Shown: piece after piece, positions 46,309-57,460 of the stretch | Layout of the letters: every line of letters begins with the position of its first letter | Position numbering within the stretch: the first letter of the stretch is position 1 | DNA from: Haliea sp. | GTDB lineage: Bacteria > Pseudomonadota > Gammaproteobacteria > Pseudomonadales > Halieaceae | Direction of reading: 5' to 3' | Assembly: GCA_024642245.1 (NCBI GenBank) | Contig: JAHEBM010000017.1 | Location: forward strand, 1-62,076 | DNA: 62,076 nucleotides | Made by a program: the position numbers and the translations under genes | The notes under the pieces: generated by a model | Database searches by the model: none | What the model was told of the DNA's origin: nothing | The model's input: only the letters and a program-made list of their open reading frames with translations

Positions 46309-46378
46309 GCGCGCCTATTTTTTGGTGCGGTGCCCGACAGGGATCGGGTGGCGGCGCCATATGACGAGGAGTTCAACC

Positions 46379-46594
46379 ATGAAAGCAGACATCCACCCCA
46401 AGTACGAGGCCGTTACTGTAACCTGCAGCTGTGGCAATACCGTGAAAACGCGCTCCACCCTGTGCGAGGATCTCCACATCGATGTCTGCTCTGAGTGCCA
46501 CCCCTTCTTTACCGGCAAGCAGAAAGTCATGGACACCGGTGGCCGTGTGGATCGTTTCAACAAGCGATTCGGCAATCGCGGTACCAAGCGATAG
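46379..46594 (+). CDS. rpmE: 50S ribosomal protein L31 (zinc-binding type)
   Basis: bL31, a small 50S protein at the inter-subunit bridge. 71 residues, [20 protein letters not shown]. The cysteines in CSCGN and CSECHPF form the zinc site, so this is the C+ form; a zinc-free paralogue used in zinc starvation would be elsewhere. ATG 46379 follows GAGGAG by 8 nt. A terminator follows. Confidence 0.97.
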   Translation: MKADIHPKYEAVTVTCSCGNTVKTRSTLCEDLHIDVCSECHPFFTGKQKVMDTGGRVDRFNKRFGNRGTKR

Positions 46595-46629
46595 CCCCGG
46601 GGCGCACTGCGCCGGCACTTATTTGCGCG

Positions 46630-46662
46630 AAAAAGCCAGTGCCTCCAGGGCCGGGCTTTTTT
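46630..46662 (+). terminator. Rho-independent terminator after rpmE
   Basis: AAAAAGCC (46630-46637) pairs with GGCTTTTTT (46654-46662) around a 16-nt GC-rich loop, giving an A-tract, stem and U-tract 35 bp after the rpmE stop. Confidence 0.75.
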
Positions 46663-46771
46663 AATACCTGGTAATCGTGCCCGACCATGGCCAAAAGGCG
46701 GGCACCTGCCGCCTTGTTACCGCCCGCCCTTTTCTATATCCTTTCGAACCTTTTTTCCACAAGTGACAAAC

Positions 46772-48022
46772 ATGCCCAAGGACTTCAAGCAGGCCGCGCT
46801 GGATTATCACTCGCACCCCATTCCGGGCAAGATCAGTGTGGAGCTTACCAAGCCTGCGGAAACCCAGCTTGACCTTGCGCTGGCCTATAGCCCCGGTGTC
46901 GCCGAGCCCTGCCGTGAGATTGCCGGTGATCGCGAGAATGCCTATCGCTACACTGGCAAGGGCAACCTGGTAGCCGTAATCAGCAATGGCACCGCCGTCC
47001 TGGGCCTTGGTAACCTGGGGTCCCTGGCGAGCAAGCCGGTGATGGAAGGTAAGGCGCTTTTGTTCAAGCGCTTCGCGGGTATCAATTCGGTAGACATCGA
47101 GGTCAATACCGAAGACTCGGCTGAATTTGTCAACACAGTGGCCCTTATCGCCGATACTTTCGGCGGGATAAACCTGGAGGATATCAAGGCGCCGGAGTGT
47201 TTCGAAATCGAGGCGGCCCTGGCGAAGAAATGCTCGATCCCGGTGTTTCACGATGACCAGCACGGTACGGCCATTGTTACGGCTGCCGGCTTGTTGAATG
47301 CCCTGGAAGTACAGGGCAAGCGGCTCGAGGACGCGATTATTACCTGCCTCGGCGCCGGGGCGACCGCGATCGCCTGCATGCGCCTGCTTGTCAGTCTCGG
47401 TGCACGTCGCGAGAATATTTACATGCTGGACCGGCGGGGGGTGATTTATGCCGGTCGCGAGGGGGTCAACGCCTACAAGCAGGAATTCGCCAACCAGACC
47501 AACAAGCGCAGCCTGTCAGACGCCATAAATGGCTCGGACGTGTTTATCGGCCTGTCCGGGGCCGATTTGCTCAGCGCGGAAATGTTGCTGTCGATGGCCG
47601 ACCGCCCGGTCGTGTTTGCCTGCTCCAACCCCGACCCGGAAATCAAGCCGGAAGTCGCGCTGGCTACCCGCGATGATGTGATCATCGCCACAGGGCGGTC
47701 GGATTATCCTAACCAGGTCAACAATGTCCTGGGCTTTCCCTTTATCTTCCGGGGTGCGCTGGATGTGCGGGCGACCTGTATCAACGAGGAGATGAAAATC
47801 GCCGCCGTACATGCACTGTGTGCGCTGGCGCGCGAGGAAGTACCCACCGAGGTGCTGGCGGCCTGCGATCTTGATGCCCTGTCTTTTGGCCCCGACTATA
47901 TCATCCCCAAGCCTATGGATAATCGCCTGCTGGGCCTCATTGCCCCTGCGGTGGCGCGGGCCGCGGTGGACAGTGGTGTTGCGCGGCTGCCCTACCCCGA
48001 TGACTACTGCCCGGGCTCCTAG
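46772..48022 (+). CDS. maeB: Malic enzyme (short form)
   Basis: Oxidative decarboxylation of malate to pyruvate with NAD(P) reduction. ATG at 46772 gives [20 protein letters not shown], aligned with the family; GTG at 46763 is an alternative. 416 residues: the malic N-terminal domain ([34 protein letters not shown]), the metal site [10 protein letters not shown], and the nucleotide fold [17 protein letters not shown]. The phosphotransacetylase domain fused to E. coli MaeB is absent; pseudomonads have the same short form here. NADP preference is likely but not proven. It is convergent with mrcA. Confidence 0.93.
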   Translation: MPKDFKQAALDYHSHPIPGKISVELTKPAETQLDLALAYSPGVAEPCREIAGDRENAYRYTGKGNLVAVISNGTAVLGLGNLGSLASKPVMEGKALLFKRFAGINSVDIEVNTEDSAEFVNTVALIADTFGGINLEDIKAPECFEIEAALAKKCSIPVFHDDQHGTAIVTAAGLLNALEVQGKRLEDAIITCLGAGATAIACMRLLVSLGARRENIYMLDRRGVIYAGREGVNAYKQEFANQTNKRSLSDAINGSDVFIGLSGADLLSAEMLLSMADRPVVFACSNPDPEIKPEVALATRDDVIIATGRSDYPNQVNNVLGFPFIFRGALDVRATCINEEMKIAAVHALCALAREEVPTEVLAACDLDALSFGPDYIIPKPMDNRLLGLIAPAVARAAVDSGVARLPYPDDYCPGS

Positions 48023-48032
48023 GCGTCCGCGC

Positions 48033-48052
48033 GGCAGGGGCATCGCCCCGCC
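48033..48052. terminator. Hairpin between convergent malic enzyme and mrcA
   Basis: GGC-A-GGGGC pairs with GCCCC-GCC around loop ATC, one bulged A, in the 30-bp gap between the two stop codons. On the plus strand only TTAGAAAA follows, so no U-tract; a bidirectional terminator is possible but weak. Confidence 0.4.
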
Positions 48053-50494
48053 TTAGAAAATATCCCTGAGCAGTTCATCGGTGCCCTGTCCCCCGGCACC
48101 GGGGCCACTTCCCTGGCTCGCCCTGCCCGGTACGTTCTCCTTCAGAAAGTATTCAAAGATGGCATTGGCCTGCCCTGGGCGCGCCAGTAGCCCGGTGTCG
48201 GGGTCTATCCTAACGCTCACAATGCCAGGCGGTACGGGCCGCGGGGTCTGGGGACTGTCCCGCAAGGCCTCCCGCATGAAGTCCATCCAGATGGGTAGCG
48301 CTGCAGTGCCACCGAATTCGCGGCGCCCCAGCGGGGTGTAGTTGTCAAAGCCTACCCACGTGGATGTCACCACATCGGTGTTATACCCGGAGAACCAGGC
48401 GTCCATGGGGCCGTTGGTAGTGCCGGTTTTACCGGCGATGTCGCTGCGCTTGAGTTCCAGCGCACGGCGACCGGTTCCCTTTGTGATGACGTCCTGGAGG
48501 ATGCTGTTGATGATAAAATTCACCCGGGGATCCATGATCCGCGGTGCCGGGGGTAATTCCGGCTCCTCGGGCTCGGCCCGGGCCAGGATCTCCTCCATGC
48601 TGAGTTCTTCGGCAGTGTCCGGCCTGTCCGATGCCGGCTCGCAGCCGCGACAGACGGTCAGCGGTCTCGCCTTGTAAATTGTCTCGCCGTCCAGGTTGTC
48701 TATGCGGTCGATAAGATAGGGTTCGATGCGGTAGCCGCCGTTGGCCAGCGTTGCGTATGCCGCTGCGACATCCATTACGCTCATCACGTGGGTCCCCAGC
48801 GCCAGCGACAGGTCGCGGGGGAAGCGGGAGGTATCCAGGCCGAAGCGAGCGACGTAGTCCAGTAGTTTGTCGACGCCCAGTTGTTGCAGCAGGCGAATCG
48901 ACACCAGGTTGCGGGACTTGGTCAATGCCCAGCGCAGTCGGGTGGGGCCGTAAAATTTGCCCTCGTCATTTTCGGGTCGCCACATCCCCTCGTCGAGGGA
49001 GCTGTCTTCGACGACCACCGGCGCGTCGTTGACAATACTGGCGGCAGTGAAACCCGACTCCAGTGCGGCACTATAAAGGAACGGTTTGAAATTGGATCCC
49101 GGTTGTCGCTGGGCCTGGGTGGCGCGGTTAAACTTGCTGAGTTCAAAGCCCATGCCGCCGACGATGCTGATAATGGCGCCATCGTCGGGGCGCAGTGACA
49201 CCAGCGCTGCCTGGGCGGCCGGCACCTGGGTGAGATGCCAGTAGCCGTCATCGTGGCGGCTCACCCGGATCAGGTCGCCGACGGCCAGTACATCGGCCGG
49301 GCCGGCAGGTCTCGGGCCTACCGCGTTTTCGCTGCGGTAGGGAGATGCGTGGCTGATGCCGTTCTCCCAAAGGACCTTATCGCGGGTGGCGTCTGCAAAT
49401 AAGATAGCGACCTGTTCCTTGTCCACTTCGGTCACTATCGCGGGCAGGAGGTCGGCGATTACCGCGGTTTGCGCCAGTGCGTCCAGCCAGGCATTTTCCG
49501 GGCGCTGATTGCCCTCCAGTGGGGGGAGTTTCTGTTCCGGACCACGGTACCCGTGGCGATCGTCATAGGTGAGCAGCCCGTTGATGACCGACTTGCGTGC
49601 GACCTGCTGGAGTTCAGCGTTGATAGTGGTATAGACCTGGTAGCCATCGTTGTAGGCCGCCATGCCGTAGCGATCCAGCATTTCCTGGCGCACCATCTCG
49701 GCAGCATAGTGGGCGGAGAAACTCAATTGTTCGCCGTGGTGGGTGGCGGTATCAGGCTCGGCTATCGCTGCACTGTACTGGGCCTGGTCGATATAACCGA
49801 GGTCGCGCATGCGGCCGAGAATCCAGTCGCGGCGCTGTTTGCCGGCTACCGGGCCGCTGATCGGGTTGTTGCGCGACGGCGCCTTGGGAATACCGGCCAG
49901 CATGGCGTGCTGTGCCAGGTCCAACTCACTGATGGATTTGCCGTAATAGACCTGTGCGGCGGCTTCAAAGCCGTAGGCCCGGTGGCCGAGGAATACCCTG
50001 TTGAAGTACAGCTCGAATATTTCGCGTTTATCGAGTGCCCGTTCTATCTCAATGGCCAGCAGTATCTCGTTGAACTTGCGCATAAACGTGCGCTCGAGGC
50101 TCAGGAAATAATTGCGCGCAACCTGCATCGTCAGGGTGCTGCCGCCGGAGCCCTTTTCTCCCGTCAGCACCAGCTCCGAGACCGCCCGCAGCAGGCCCGC
50201 TATATCAATGCCCGAGTGGCGGAAAAAGCTCGCGTCCTCGGCCGCCAGCAGTGCCTCGACAAACTGCTGCGGAATAGCCTCGAAAGGAAGCGGGCTGCGC
50301 TTCTGCTCGCCAAACTGGCCGATCAGGCTGCCATCGTGGGTGTAAACCCGCATTGGTGTCTGGAGTTTTACGTCGCGCAAGGTGGCAACATCAGGCAAGT
50401 TCGGGCTCAGGTAGAGGTAAACCCCGGCGAAAAGCCATGAAGCTCCGAAAAGTCCAAATAATGACAGGCGTAAAAGCGCGCGTAGGATTTTCAT
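48053..50494 (-). CDS. mrcA: Penicillin-binding protein 1A
   Basis: Bifunctional class A PBP: glycosyltransferase plus transpeptidase, anchored in the inner membrane with its bulk in the periplasm. 813 residues. One N-terminal helix (about 5-28), the GT51 domain with the catalytic glutamate in LLAAEDASFFRHSGID and GGSTLTMQVARNYFLS, an OB-like insert, then the transpeptidase motifs SxxK (PGSNFKPFLYS), SxN (KSRNLVSIR) and KTGTT. It is divergent from pilM, as in pseudomonads. Confidence 0.97.
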   Translation of the reverse strand: MKILRALLRLSLFGLFGASWLFAGVYLYLSPNLPDVATLRDVKLQTPMRVYTHDGSLIGQFGEQKRSPLPFEAIPQQFVEALLAAEDASFFRHSGIDIAGLLRAVSELVLTGEKGSGGSTLTMQVARNYFLSLERTFMRKFNEILLAIEIERALDKREIFELYFNRVFLGHRAYGFEAAAQVYYGKSISELDLAQHAMLAGIPKAPSRNNPISGPVAGKQRRDWILGRMRDLGYIDQAQYSAAIAEPDTATHHGEQLSFSAHYAAEMVRQEMLDRYGMAAYNDGYQVYTTINAELQQVARKSVINGLLTYDDRHGYRGPEQKLPPLEGNQRPENAWLDALAQTAVIADLLPAIVTEVDKEQVAILFADATRDKVLWENGISHASPYRSENAVGPRPAGPADVLAVGDLIRVSRHDDGYWHLTQVPAAQAALVSLRPDDGAIISIVGGMGFELSKFNRATQAQRQPGSNFKPFLYSAALESGFTAASIVNDAPVVVEDSSLDEGMWRPENDEGKFYGPTRLRWALTKSRNLVSIRLLQQLGVDKLLDYVARFGLDTSRFPRDLSLALGTHVMSVMDVAAAYATLANGGYRIEPYLIDRIDNLDGETIYKARPLTVCRGCEPASDRPDTAEELSMEEILARAEPEEPELPPAPRIMDPRVNFIINSILQDVITKGTGRRALELKRSDIAGKTGTTNGPMDAWFSGYNTDVVTSTWVGFDNYTPLGRREFGGTAALPIWMDFMREALRDSPQTPRPVPPGIVSVRIDPDTGLLARPGQANAIFEYFLKENVPGRASQGSGPGAGGQGTDELLRDIF

Positions 50495-51731
<1,237 letters not shown>

Positions 51732-51732
<1 letters not shown>

Positions 51733-52301
51733 TGGCGCAGATTAACTTACTGCCATGGCGGGAAGAGCGGCGACAGGAGCTCAAAAAAGACTTTCTGATC
51801 ACGGTTGGGTTGGTCCTGGCGCTGGGCGTGGGCCTGGTATTGTTGGGCGATCGGGTGGTAAACGGACAGATCCAGCACCAGAATGCCCGCAACCAGTACC
51901 TGTCGGACAATATCAAGATCCTGGATGAGCAGGTTGCGGAAATCCGTGAACTGCAGAAAAAGCGCAACCAGTTGCTTGATCGGATGCGCGTCATCCAGGA
52001 ATTGCAGGGCAACAGGCCTATTATTGTGCGGGTGCTGGACCAGTTGGTTCGCACCGTGCCCGACGGGGTGTTCTACACCAATTTGCAAACCAAGGACAAA
52101 ACCATATCCATTCGCGGTGTGGCCGAGTCCAACAACCGGGTTTCAAGCCTGATGCGTCGACTGGATGCTTCCGATTGGCTGGCAAGCCCCAATCTGGATT
52201 CTGTCCGGACCGCGCCGGAATATGGGGACCAGGCTAATACCTTCAGCTTGACAGTGAAGATAGAGGCGCCGGAATCAGAGAAGAAGTCAGGGGAGGGTTG
52301 A
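51732..52301 (+). CDS. pilN: Type IV pilus assembly protein PilN
   Basis: 189 residues. The cytoplasmic N-terminal peptide AQINLLPWREERRQELKKDF is the conserved PilM-binding motif (INLLPWR). A transmembrane helix follows (about 22-44), then a periplasmic coiled coil and a ferredoxin-like domain that pairs with PilO. Part of the inner-membrane alignment complex. Confidence 0.96.
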
Positions 52302-52304
52302 GCG

Positions 52305-52919
52305 ATGGCATTTGAAGACACAATGCGCTCGCTGCGCGAATTCGATATAAACAGCCTCGATTTCGACAACGTCGGATCCTGGCCGCTGCCGATAAAACTC
52401 GGTATCTGGATAATCCTGCTAGTCGCTGTACTCACCGGGGGTTACTACTACCATATCGAGGGGCTCCAGAACCAGCTGGTCAAAGTCGAGGCCAAGGAAG
52501 TAGAGCTCAAGAAGGACTTCGAGAAAAAGGCGTTCCAGGCGGCAAACCTCGATGCCTACCGCCAGCAGATGGTGGAAATGGAGGAGTCATTCGGCGCCCT
52601 GGTGAGCCAGCTGCCCAGCGATACAGAGGTGCCGGGCCTGCTCGAGGACATCACCAACAAGGGCCTGCTGAACGGCCTGGAGATATCCAGTATTGACCTG
52701 CAAAAGGAGACCGCCAGGGAGTTCTACGTGGAACTGCCGATTGCGATCAACGCCTCCGGGTCCTATCACGACCTGGGTGCTTTTATCAGCGGCATGGCGG
52801 GCTTGCCGCGGATTGTCACCCTGCATGATTTCACGATCAGTGCGCCGGGTAACGATGCGAACCACCTGAGTATGAAGATTGTGGCGAAGACTTACCGCTA
52901 CAAGGATGGGGACGCCTAG
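52305..52919 (+). CDS. pilO: Type IV pilus assembly protein PilO
   Basis: 204 residues. Short cytoplasmic start, transmembrane helix at about 26-47 (LPIKLGIWIILLVAVLTGGY), a coiled coil (VEAKEVELKKDFEKKAFQAA) and a periplasmic ferredoxin-like core that dimerises with PilN. ATG at 52305 is 3 bp after the pilN stop. Confidence 0.95.
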   Translation: MAFEDTMRSLREFDINSLDFDNVGSWPLPIKLGIWIILLVAVLTGGYYYHIEGLQNQLVKVEAKEVELKKDFEKKAFQAANLDAYRQQMVEMEESFGALVSQLPSDTEVPGLLEDITNKGLLNGLEISSIDLQKETAREFYVELPIAINASGSYHDLGAFISGMAGLPRIVTLHDFTISAPGNDANHLSMKIVAKTYRYKDGDA

Positions 52920-52921
52920 TG

Positions 52922-53455
52922 ATGACCAGTCTGCCCCGTACAATCGTAGTGCTGCTGTCTTTCGGGACCCTGCTATCGGCCTGCGCCGCCAAGGATTTTT
53001 CGGATCTCGATGCCTTCATGGCCTCCAAGCGCGACCGCCCCGGTGGCGTCATCGCGCCGATACCGACATTCAAGGCCTACGAGGCGTTTTCCTACGGTGC
53101 GACGACCCTGCGCAGTCCCTTTGACCGGCCGGTTGAGGTCAGGGAAATAGCCCAGTTACAGGCGATCAGCGCGATCAAGCCGGATGAGTCCAGGGCGAAG
53201 GAATTTCTGGAGCAGTACACGTTTGATTCGCTGCGTATGGTGGGTACCCTGGAGCGTGACGGTGTCAACTGGACATTGATAAGCGACCCGGAAGGCGGTG
53301 TGCATCGCGTCACTATAGGGAACTATCTCGGGCGTGCCCACGGCAAGATTGTCGAGATGACGGACAATTACGTGGGTGTGGTTGAGATCGTGAGTGATGG
53401 AACCAAGGACGGATGGGTGGAGCGCCCACGTACTATCAAATTAAGTGGCGTATAA
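52922..53455 (+). CDS. pilP: Type IV pilus assembly lipoprotein PilP
   Basis: 177 residues with a lipoprotein signal peptide: hydrophobic TIVVLLSFGTLLSACA with lipobox LSAC, so it is lipidated in the inner membrane. The C-terminal domain (about 95-175, FDSLRMVGTLERDG, KIVEMTDNYVGVVEI) is the beta-sandwich that contacts the PilQ N-domains. ATG at 52922, 2 bp after the pilO stop (GTG at 52919 also possible). Confidence 0.95.
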   Translation: MTSLPRTIVVLLSFGTLLSACAAKDFSDLDAFMASKRDRPGGVIAPIPTFKAYEAFSYGATTLRSPFDRPVEVREIAQLQAISAIKPDESRAKEFLEQYTFDSLRMVGTLERDGVNWTLISDPEGGVHRVTIGNYLGRAHGKIVEMTDNYVGVVEIVSDGTKDGWVERPRTIKLSGV

Positions 53456-53477
53456 GCCGGGGCCATAGGTGATTGCC

Positions 53478-55631
53478 ATGACAAGTAAAAAACAAAATTT
53501 GGGGACGAAAACCGTGGGGAAAGCAAAAGAGAGCATGGGGAAAAGCTTGCTTGTAGCAGTCGGTGGCCTCGTGATGGCTTTACTGTCGGGGGTAGCGAGC
53601 GCCACGGCAACCATTAAGGATATCGAGTTCAGCGCAAGACCCGGAAGTAAATTTGAGATCCGCCTGGATTTCAATCAGCCGCCGCCGGAAATGAAATCCT
53701 ATACTATTGAAAAGCCGGCCCGTATCGCTATTGATTTTGTTGACACAAAAAGTGCGCTGGAGCGCAAGCGCTATTCATTACCCTATGGCAACGCCACCGG
53801 CGTGGTTGTGCTGGAATCCGGTGACCGCACTCGCGTTGTCGTGAACATGGTCAAGGTGGTGCCCTATGAGACGCGCGTGGAAGGCAATAGCCTGTATGTT
53901 GTTGTCGGCCAGGACGGCGGTGGTGACTACGTCAAGCCGGGTTCCGATCCCTATCGCGTTGAAACCAAGGTGGTGCCGGTCACCGAGGTGGCGTCCGAGA
54001 TCACCGATCTGCAGTTCCAGAGAACCAGCGAGGGCGAGGGTCGCCTGACGCTGCAACTGACCAACCCCTCCGTGGACGTCAATGTTTTCAGTGAAGGTGG
54101 CGACATCAAGGTGCAGTTCGTGGATACCAACGTTCCCGAGCGCCTGATGCGGCGTTATGACGTTACGGATTTTGCCACGCCTGTTACCAGTGTCGATGTG
54201 AACACCACCGAGCGCGGTGCAACGCTGACACTGAAAAATACCGGCGATTTTGATTACCTGGCCTACCAGACAGACAACCAGTACGTGCTGAGTGTAAAGC
54301 CGCTATCCAAGAAAGAGGTGGAGGAGCGCCGCAACGAGTTTACCTATGTGGGTGACAGGATCTCGCTGAACTTCCAGGACATCGAGATACGTGCGGTGCT
54401 GCAGCTTATCGCTGACTTTACCGAGCTCAACCTGGTGGCGAGTGATACCGTTCGCGGTCGCATCACCCTGCGGCTGCAGAATGTGCCCTGGGACCAGGCG
54501 CTGGAACTGGTGCTGAAGACCAAGGGCCTGGACAAGCGCCAGATCGGCAACGTATTGATGGTAGCGCCCGCGGCAGAGATCGCCGAGCGCGAGCGCCAGC
54601 AGATCGAGGCCAACAAGCAGATTGCCGAGCTGGCACCGCTGGTATCGGAGTTCGTCCGCATACGCTACGCCAGTGCCGCGAATGTCGTCTCTCTGTTCAA
54701 TGCCGGTTCCGAAGAGGGCGGGAGCCTGATATCGGCCAGGGGCTCTGTGGTTGTTGAGCCGCGCACCAACTCGCTGATTATTACCGAGACCGCGCCCAAA
54801 CTGGCGGAAATACGCGCCCTGATAGAGCTGGTCGATATCCCGATTCGCCAGGTCATGATCGAGGCGAGGATTGTCATCGCCCAGTCCGACGCCACCAAGA
54901 ACCTCGGTATCGAGTGGGGTGGTGGTTACCTGGATGCGAGAGACGACAGTATCACCTCGGTTTCCGGCAATACCGAGAACGTGATAGGCCTGAATGAATC
55001 CGTAATCAATGGCACCCAACCACAGGTGGATTACCCCGGTGCCCTGCTGGTTGACCTGGGCGTAACGCGCAACAGCGGCTTTGCGGTGGGCTTTACCAGC
55101 AGTGACCTGTTCTTGACTGCGGAACTCTCTGCCCTGGAAGCAGCGGGCGAAGGTGAGGTGGTCTCGCAGCCGAAAGTCATCACCGGCGACAAGCAGCAGG
55201 CCTCTATCAAGTCGGGTACCGAGATTCCCTACCAGGAATCCTCGGCCAGTGGTGAAACGACCACCAGCTTCAAGGACGCGGTGTTGTCCCTGGACGTTAC
55301 CCCCAACATTACGCCGGATGACCGGATCATGCTGGAGCTGCAGGTTAACCAGGATTCCATTGGTGAGCTGGTCCCCAGTGGCCAGGGTGGATTCATCCCC
55401 TCGATTGACACTACGCAGTTGAATACCCAGGTACTGGTGGGCAATGGGGAGACAGTGGTTCTTGGCGGTGTATTCAAGACCGAGGACATCGAGTCGGTTA
55501 ACAAGGTACCCTTCTTTGGCGACCTGCCTTATATCGGTGCCTTCTTCCGCAACACCTCGACCAGTCACAAGAAGACTGAAACGCTGATCTTTATTACCCC
55601 GCGCATTCTTGCCGAAACCCTGCTCGACTAG
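53478..55631 (+). CDS. pilQ: Type IV pilus secretin PilQ
   Basis: Outer-membrane secretin ring through which the pilus passes. ATG 53478 follows AGGTG by 6 nt and gives 717 residues with a signal peptide (hydrophobic stretch about 23-45 ending ASATA). AMIN domains that bind peptidoglycan cover about 50-260, then an STN/N0 domain ([20 protein letters not shown]), an N1 domain, and the secretin core ending in [18 protein letters not shown] and [11 protein letters not shown]. Last gene of pilMNOPQ, 17 bp before aroK. Confidence 0.97.
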   Translation: MTSKKQNLGTKTVGKAKESMGKSLLVAVGGLVMALLSGVASATATIKDIEFSARPGSKFEIRLDFNQPPPEMKSYTIEKPARIAIDFVDTKSALERKRYSLPYGNATGVVVLESGDRTRVVVNMVKVVPYETRVEGNSLYVVVGQDGGGDYVKPGSDPYRVETKVVPVTEVASEITDLQFQRTSEGEGRLTLQLTNPSVDVNVFSEGGDIKVQFVDTNVPERLMRRYDVTDFATPVTSVDVNTTERGATLTLKNTGDFDYLAYQTDNQYVLSVKPLSKKEVEERRNEFTYVGDRISLNFQDIEIRAVLQLIADFTELNLVASDTVRGRITLRLQNVPWDQALELVLKTKGLDKRQIGNVLMVAPAAEIAERERQQIEANKQIAELAPLVSEFVRIRYASAANVVSLFNAGSEEGGSLISARGSVVVEPRTNSLIITETAPKLAEIRALIELVDIPIRQVMIEARIVIAQSDATKNLGIEWGGGYLDARDDSITSVSGNTENVIGLNESVINGTQPQVDYPGALLVDLGVTRNSGFAVGFTSSDLFLTAELSALEAAGEGEVVSQPKVITGDKQQASIKSGTEIPYQESSASGETTTSFKDAVLSLDVTPNITPDDRIMLELQVNQDSIGELVPSGQGGFIPSIDTTQLNTQVLVGNGETVVLGGVFKTEDIESVNKVPFFGDLPYIGAFFRNTSTSHKKTETLIFITPRILAETLLD

Positions 55632-55648
55632 GGTATTCCCGACGCAAG

Positions 55649-56161
55649 ATGTCCAGACTTCACAGGATCTTTCTGGTCGGCCCCATGGGGGCCGGCAAGT
55701 CCACTATTGGCAAATACCTTGCCCAGCACCTGAAGTTGCGGTTCGCGGATACGGATACCGAGATCGAGGCCCGCACCGGAGCCGACATTCCCTGGATTTT
55801 CGACATGGAAGGTGAGGCTGGATTCCGTGACAGGGAGCAACAGGTCGTCGAGGAACTGACACTCTGGGACGACGTGGTACTGGCGACCGGTGGGGGCGTT
55901 GTGATGCGCGCGGAAAACCGGCAGGCACTGGGCGCCCGTGGCTATGTGGTGTATCTGCACGCCACCGTGGACGAGCAGGTCAGGCGCACCCGCCGCGATC
56001 GCCGCCGGCCACTGTTGCAAAAGGGCAATCCCGAGGAAGTGCTCCGGACGCTGATGGCGATTCGCGAGCCGCTTTACCGTGAGATCGCCGACCACGTCAT
56101 CGAGACCGATGGCTGCAGCCCCAGAACGGTGGCTCAGCGGTTGGTGCGGGAACTGCAGTAA
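55649..56161 (+). CDS. aroK: Shikimate kinase
   Basis: Phosphorylates shikimate in the chorismate pathway. 170 residues, Walker [16 protein letters not shown], shikimate-binding [31 protein letters not shown] and the LID arginines [12 protein letters not shown]. Linked to pilQ upstream and aroB downstream, an order shared widely in gammaproteobacteria. Confidence 0.97.
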   Translation: MSRLHRIFLVGPMGAGKSTIGKYLAQHLKLRFADTDTEIEARTGADIPWIFDMEGEAGFRDREQQVVEELTLWDDVVLATGGGVVMRAENRQALGARGYVVYLHATVDEQVRRTRRDRRRPLLQKGNPEEVLRTLMAIREPLYREIADHVIETDGCSPRTVAQRLVRELQ

Positions 56162-56235
56162 AGACACCGCGGGTCGCCAGGCGGTATCATCCCGGTTTTC
56201 CAGGCAAACTTCGAGGATTCCAGGTGTCCCTGTTG

Positions 56236-57324
56236 ATGCACACATTGCATGTCGAGCTGGGCGAGCGCAGCTACCCCGTCTACATAGGCCGCGATCTGCT
56301 GGCTGACCCGGACCTGCTGGCCAGCCACATCCCGGGATCCCAGGTTGTCATCGTCAGTAACGATACGGTCGCACCCCTGTACATGGATCGGGTCAGGACC
56401 GCCCTGGGTTCCGGCAGGCGGGTCACGGAAGTACTGCTACCCGACGGCGAGCAATACAAGACCCTGGCCACGCTTGGCGATATTTTCGACCAGGTGATGG
56501 CTGCTGGCCACAATCGCAGCACAACCTTTATTGCGCTCGGCGGTGGAGTAGTCGGTGATGTTACCGGCTTTGCCGCTGCCTGCTACCAGCGCGGCGTCAA
56601 CTTTATCCAGTTGCCCACCACGTTGCTGGCCCAGGTGGATTCATCGGTGGGTGGTAAAACTGCGGTCAATCACCCCCTTGGCAAGAACATGATTGGTGCC
56701 TTCTACCAGCCCAGCGCCGTGCTGATAGACACCAATACACTGCAGACGCTCCCAGCGCGGGAGTTCGCGGCAGGGCTGGCCGAGGTTATCAAGTACGGCC
56801 TGATTTGTGATGAACCGTTCTATCGATGGCTGCAGGAGTCCATGCCGAAACTGGTGGCTCGCGAGGAAGCAGCACTGGCCGAGGCCATAGAGCGCAGTTG
56901 CAGCAGTAAGGCCCAGGTGGTGTCGGTCGATGAGCGCGAGGGTGGAATCAGGGCGATCCTGAACCTGGGCCATACGTTCGGGCACGCTATCGAAACGAAC
57001 CAGGGATACGGTCACTGGCTGCACGGTGAGGCCGTCGCAGCGGGGATGGTACTTGCCATGGAATTGTCGGTTCGTCGGGGTTGGATAGACCCTGCTGAGC
57101 TGGCGGGCCTCGGCGCCCTGTTGCGGGTCGCGGGCTTGCCCTTGCAGCCGCCCGCGGACATGGACCCCGGTGCCTTTCTTGAACTTATGGCGCGTGACAA
57201 GAAAGTGGTGGACGGGCGCCTGCGGCTGGTGCTGCTGGAGGCGGTTGGCCGGGCCTGTATCGTCGATGACGCGACTGAGAGGGAGCTGGTCGAGTTACTG
57301 GAAAGACGCGATTCCGGCGCCTGA
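56236..57324 (+). CDS. aroB: 3-dehydroquinate synthase
   Basis: Converts DAHP to 3-dehydroquinate, second step of the shikimate pathway, using NAD and zinc. ATG 56236 gives [20 protein letters not shown], aligned with the family; GTG at 56224 has the better Shine-Dalgarno (GAGGA) and would add four residues. 362 residues. Motifs: [41 protein letters not shown], and the zinc-ligand region [12 protein letters not shown] and [11 protein letters not shown]. Confidence 0.96.
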   Translation: MHTLHVELGERSYPVYIGRDLLADPDLLASHIPGSQVVIVSNDTVAPLYMDRVRTALGSGRRVTEVLLPDGEQYKTLATLGDIFDQVMAAGHNRSTTFIALGGGVVGDVTGFAAACYQRGVNFIQLPTTLLAQVDSSVGGKTAVNHPLGKNMIGAFYQPSAVLIDTNTLQTLPAREFAAGLAEVIKYGLICDEPFYRWLQESMPKLVAREEAALAEAIERSCSSKAQVVSVDEREGGIRAILNLGHTFGHAIETNQGYGHWLHGEAVAAGMVLAMELSVRRGWIDPAELAGLGALLRVAGLPLQPPADMDPGAFLELMARDKKVVDGRLRLVLLEAVGRACIVDDATERELVELLERRDSGA

Positions 57325-57344
57325 TTTCTCCCCCATACTGGCGT

Positions 57345-57373
57345 TTGTCCGCCGCGGCCCATCTGTGTAAAAT
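57345..57373 (+). promoter_or_regulatory. Probable sigma-70 promoter of gltB
   Basis: TTGTCC (57345-57350) and TAAAAT (57368-57373) with a 17-nt spacer in the 136-bp aroB-gltB gap; leader about 80 nt. No sigma-54 motif is seen here, unlike glnA. Confidence 0.5.
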
Positions 57374-57460
57374 GGTCGGCCGCCAATTCGCCCGGAATCT
57401 GCCGTGGCGCCGGGTGCTCCGAGTTAACTTGTTGTTTTTACTAATTATTTTGGACTGACT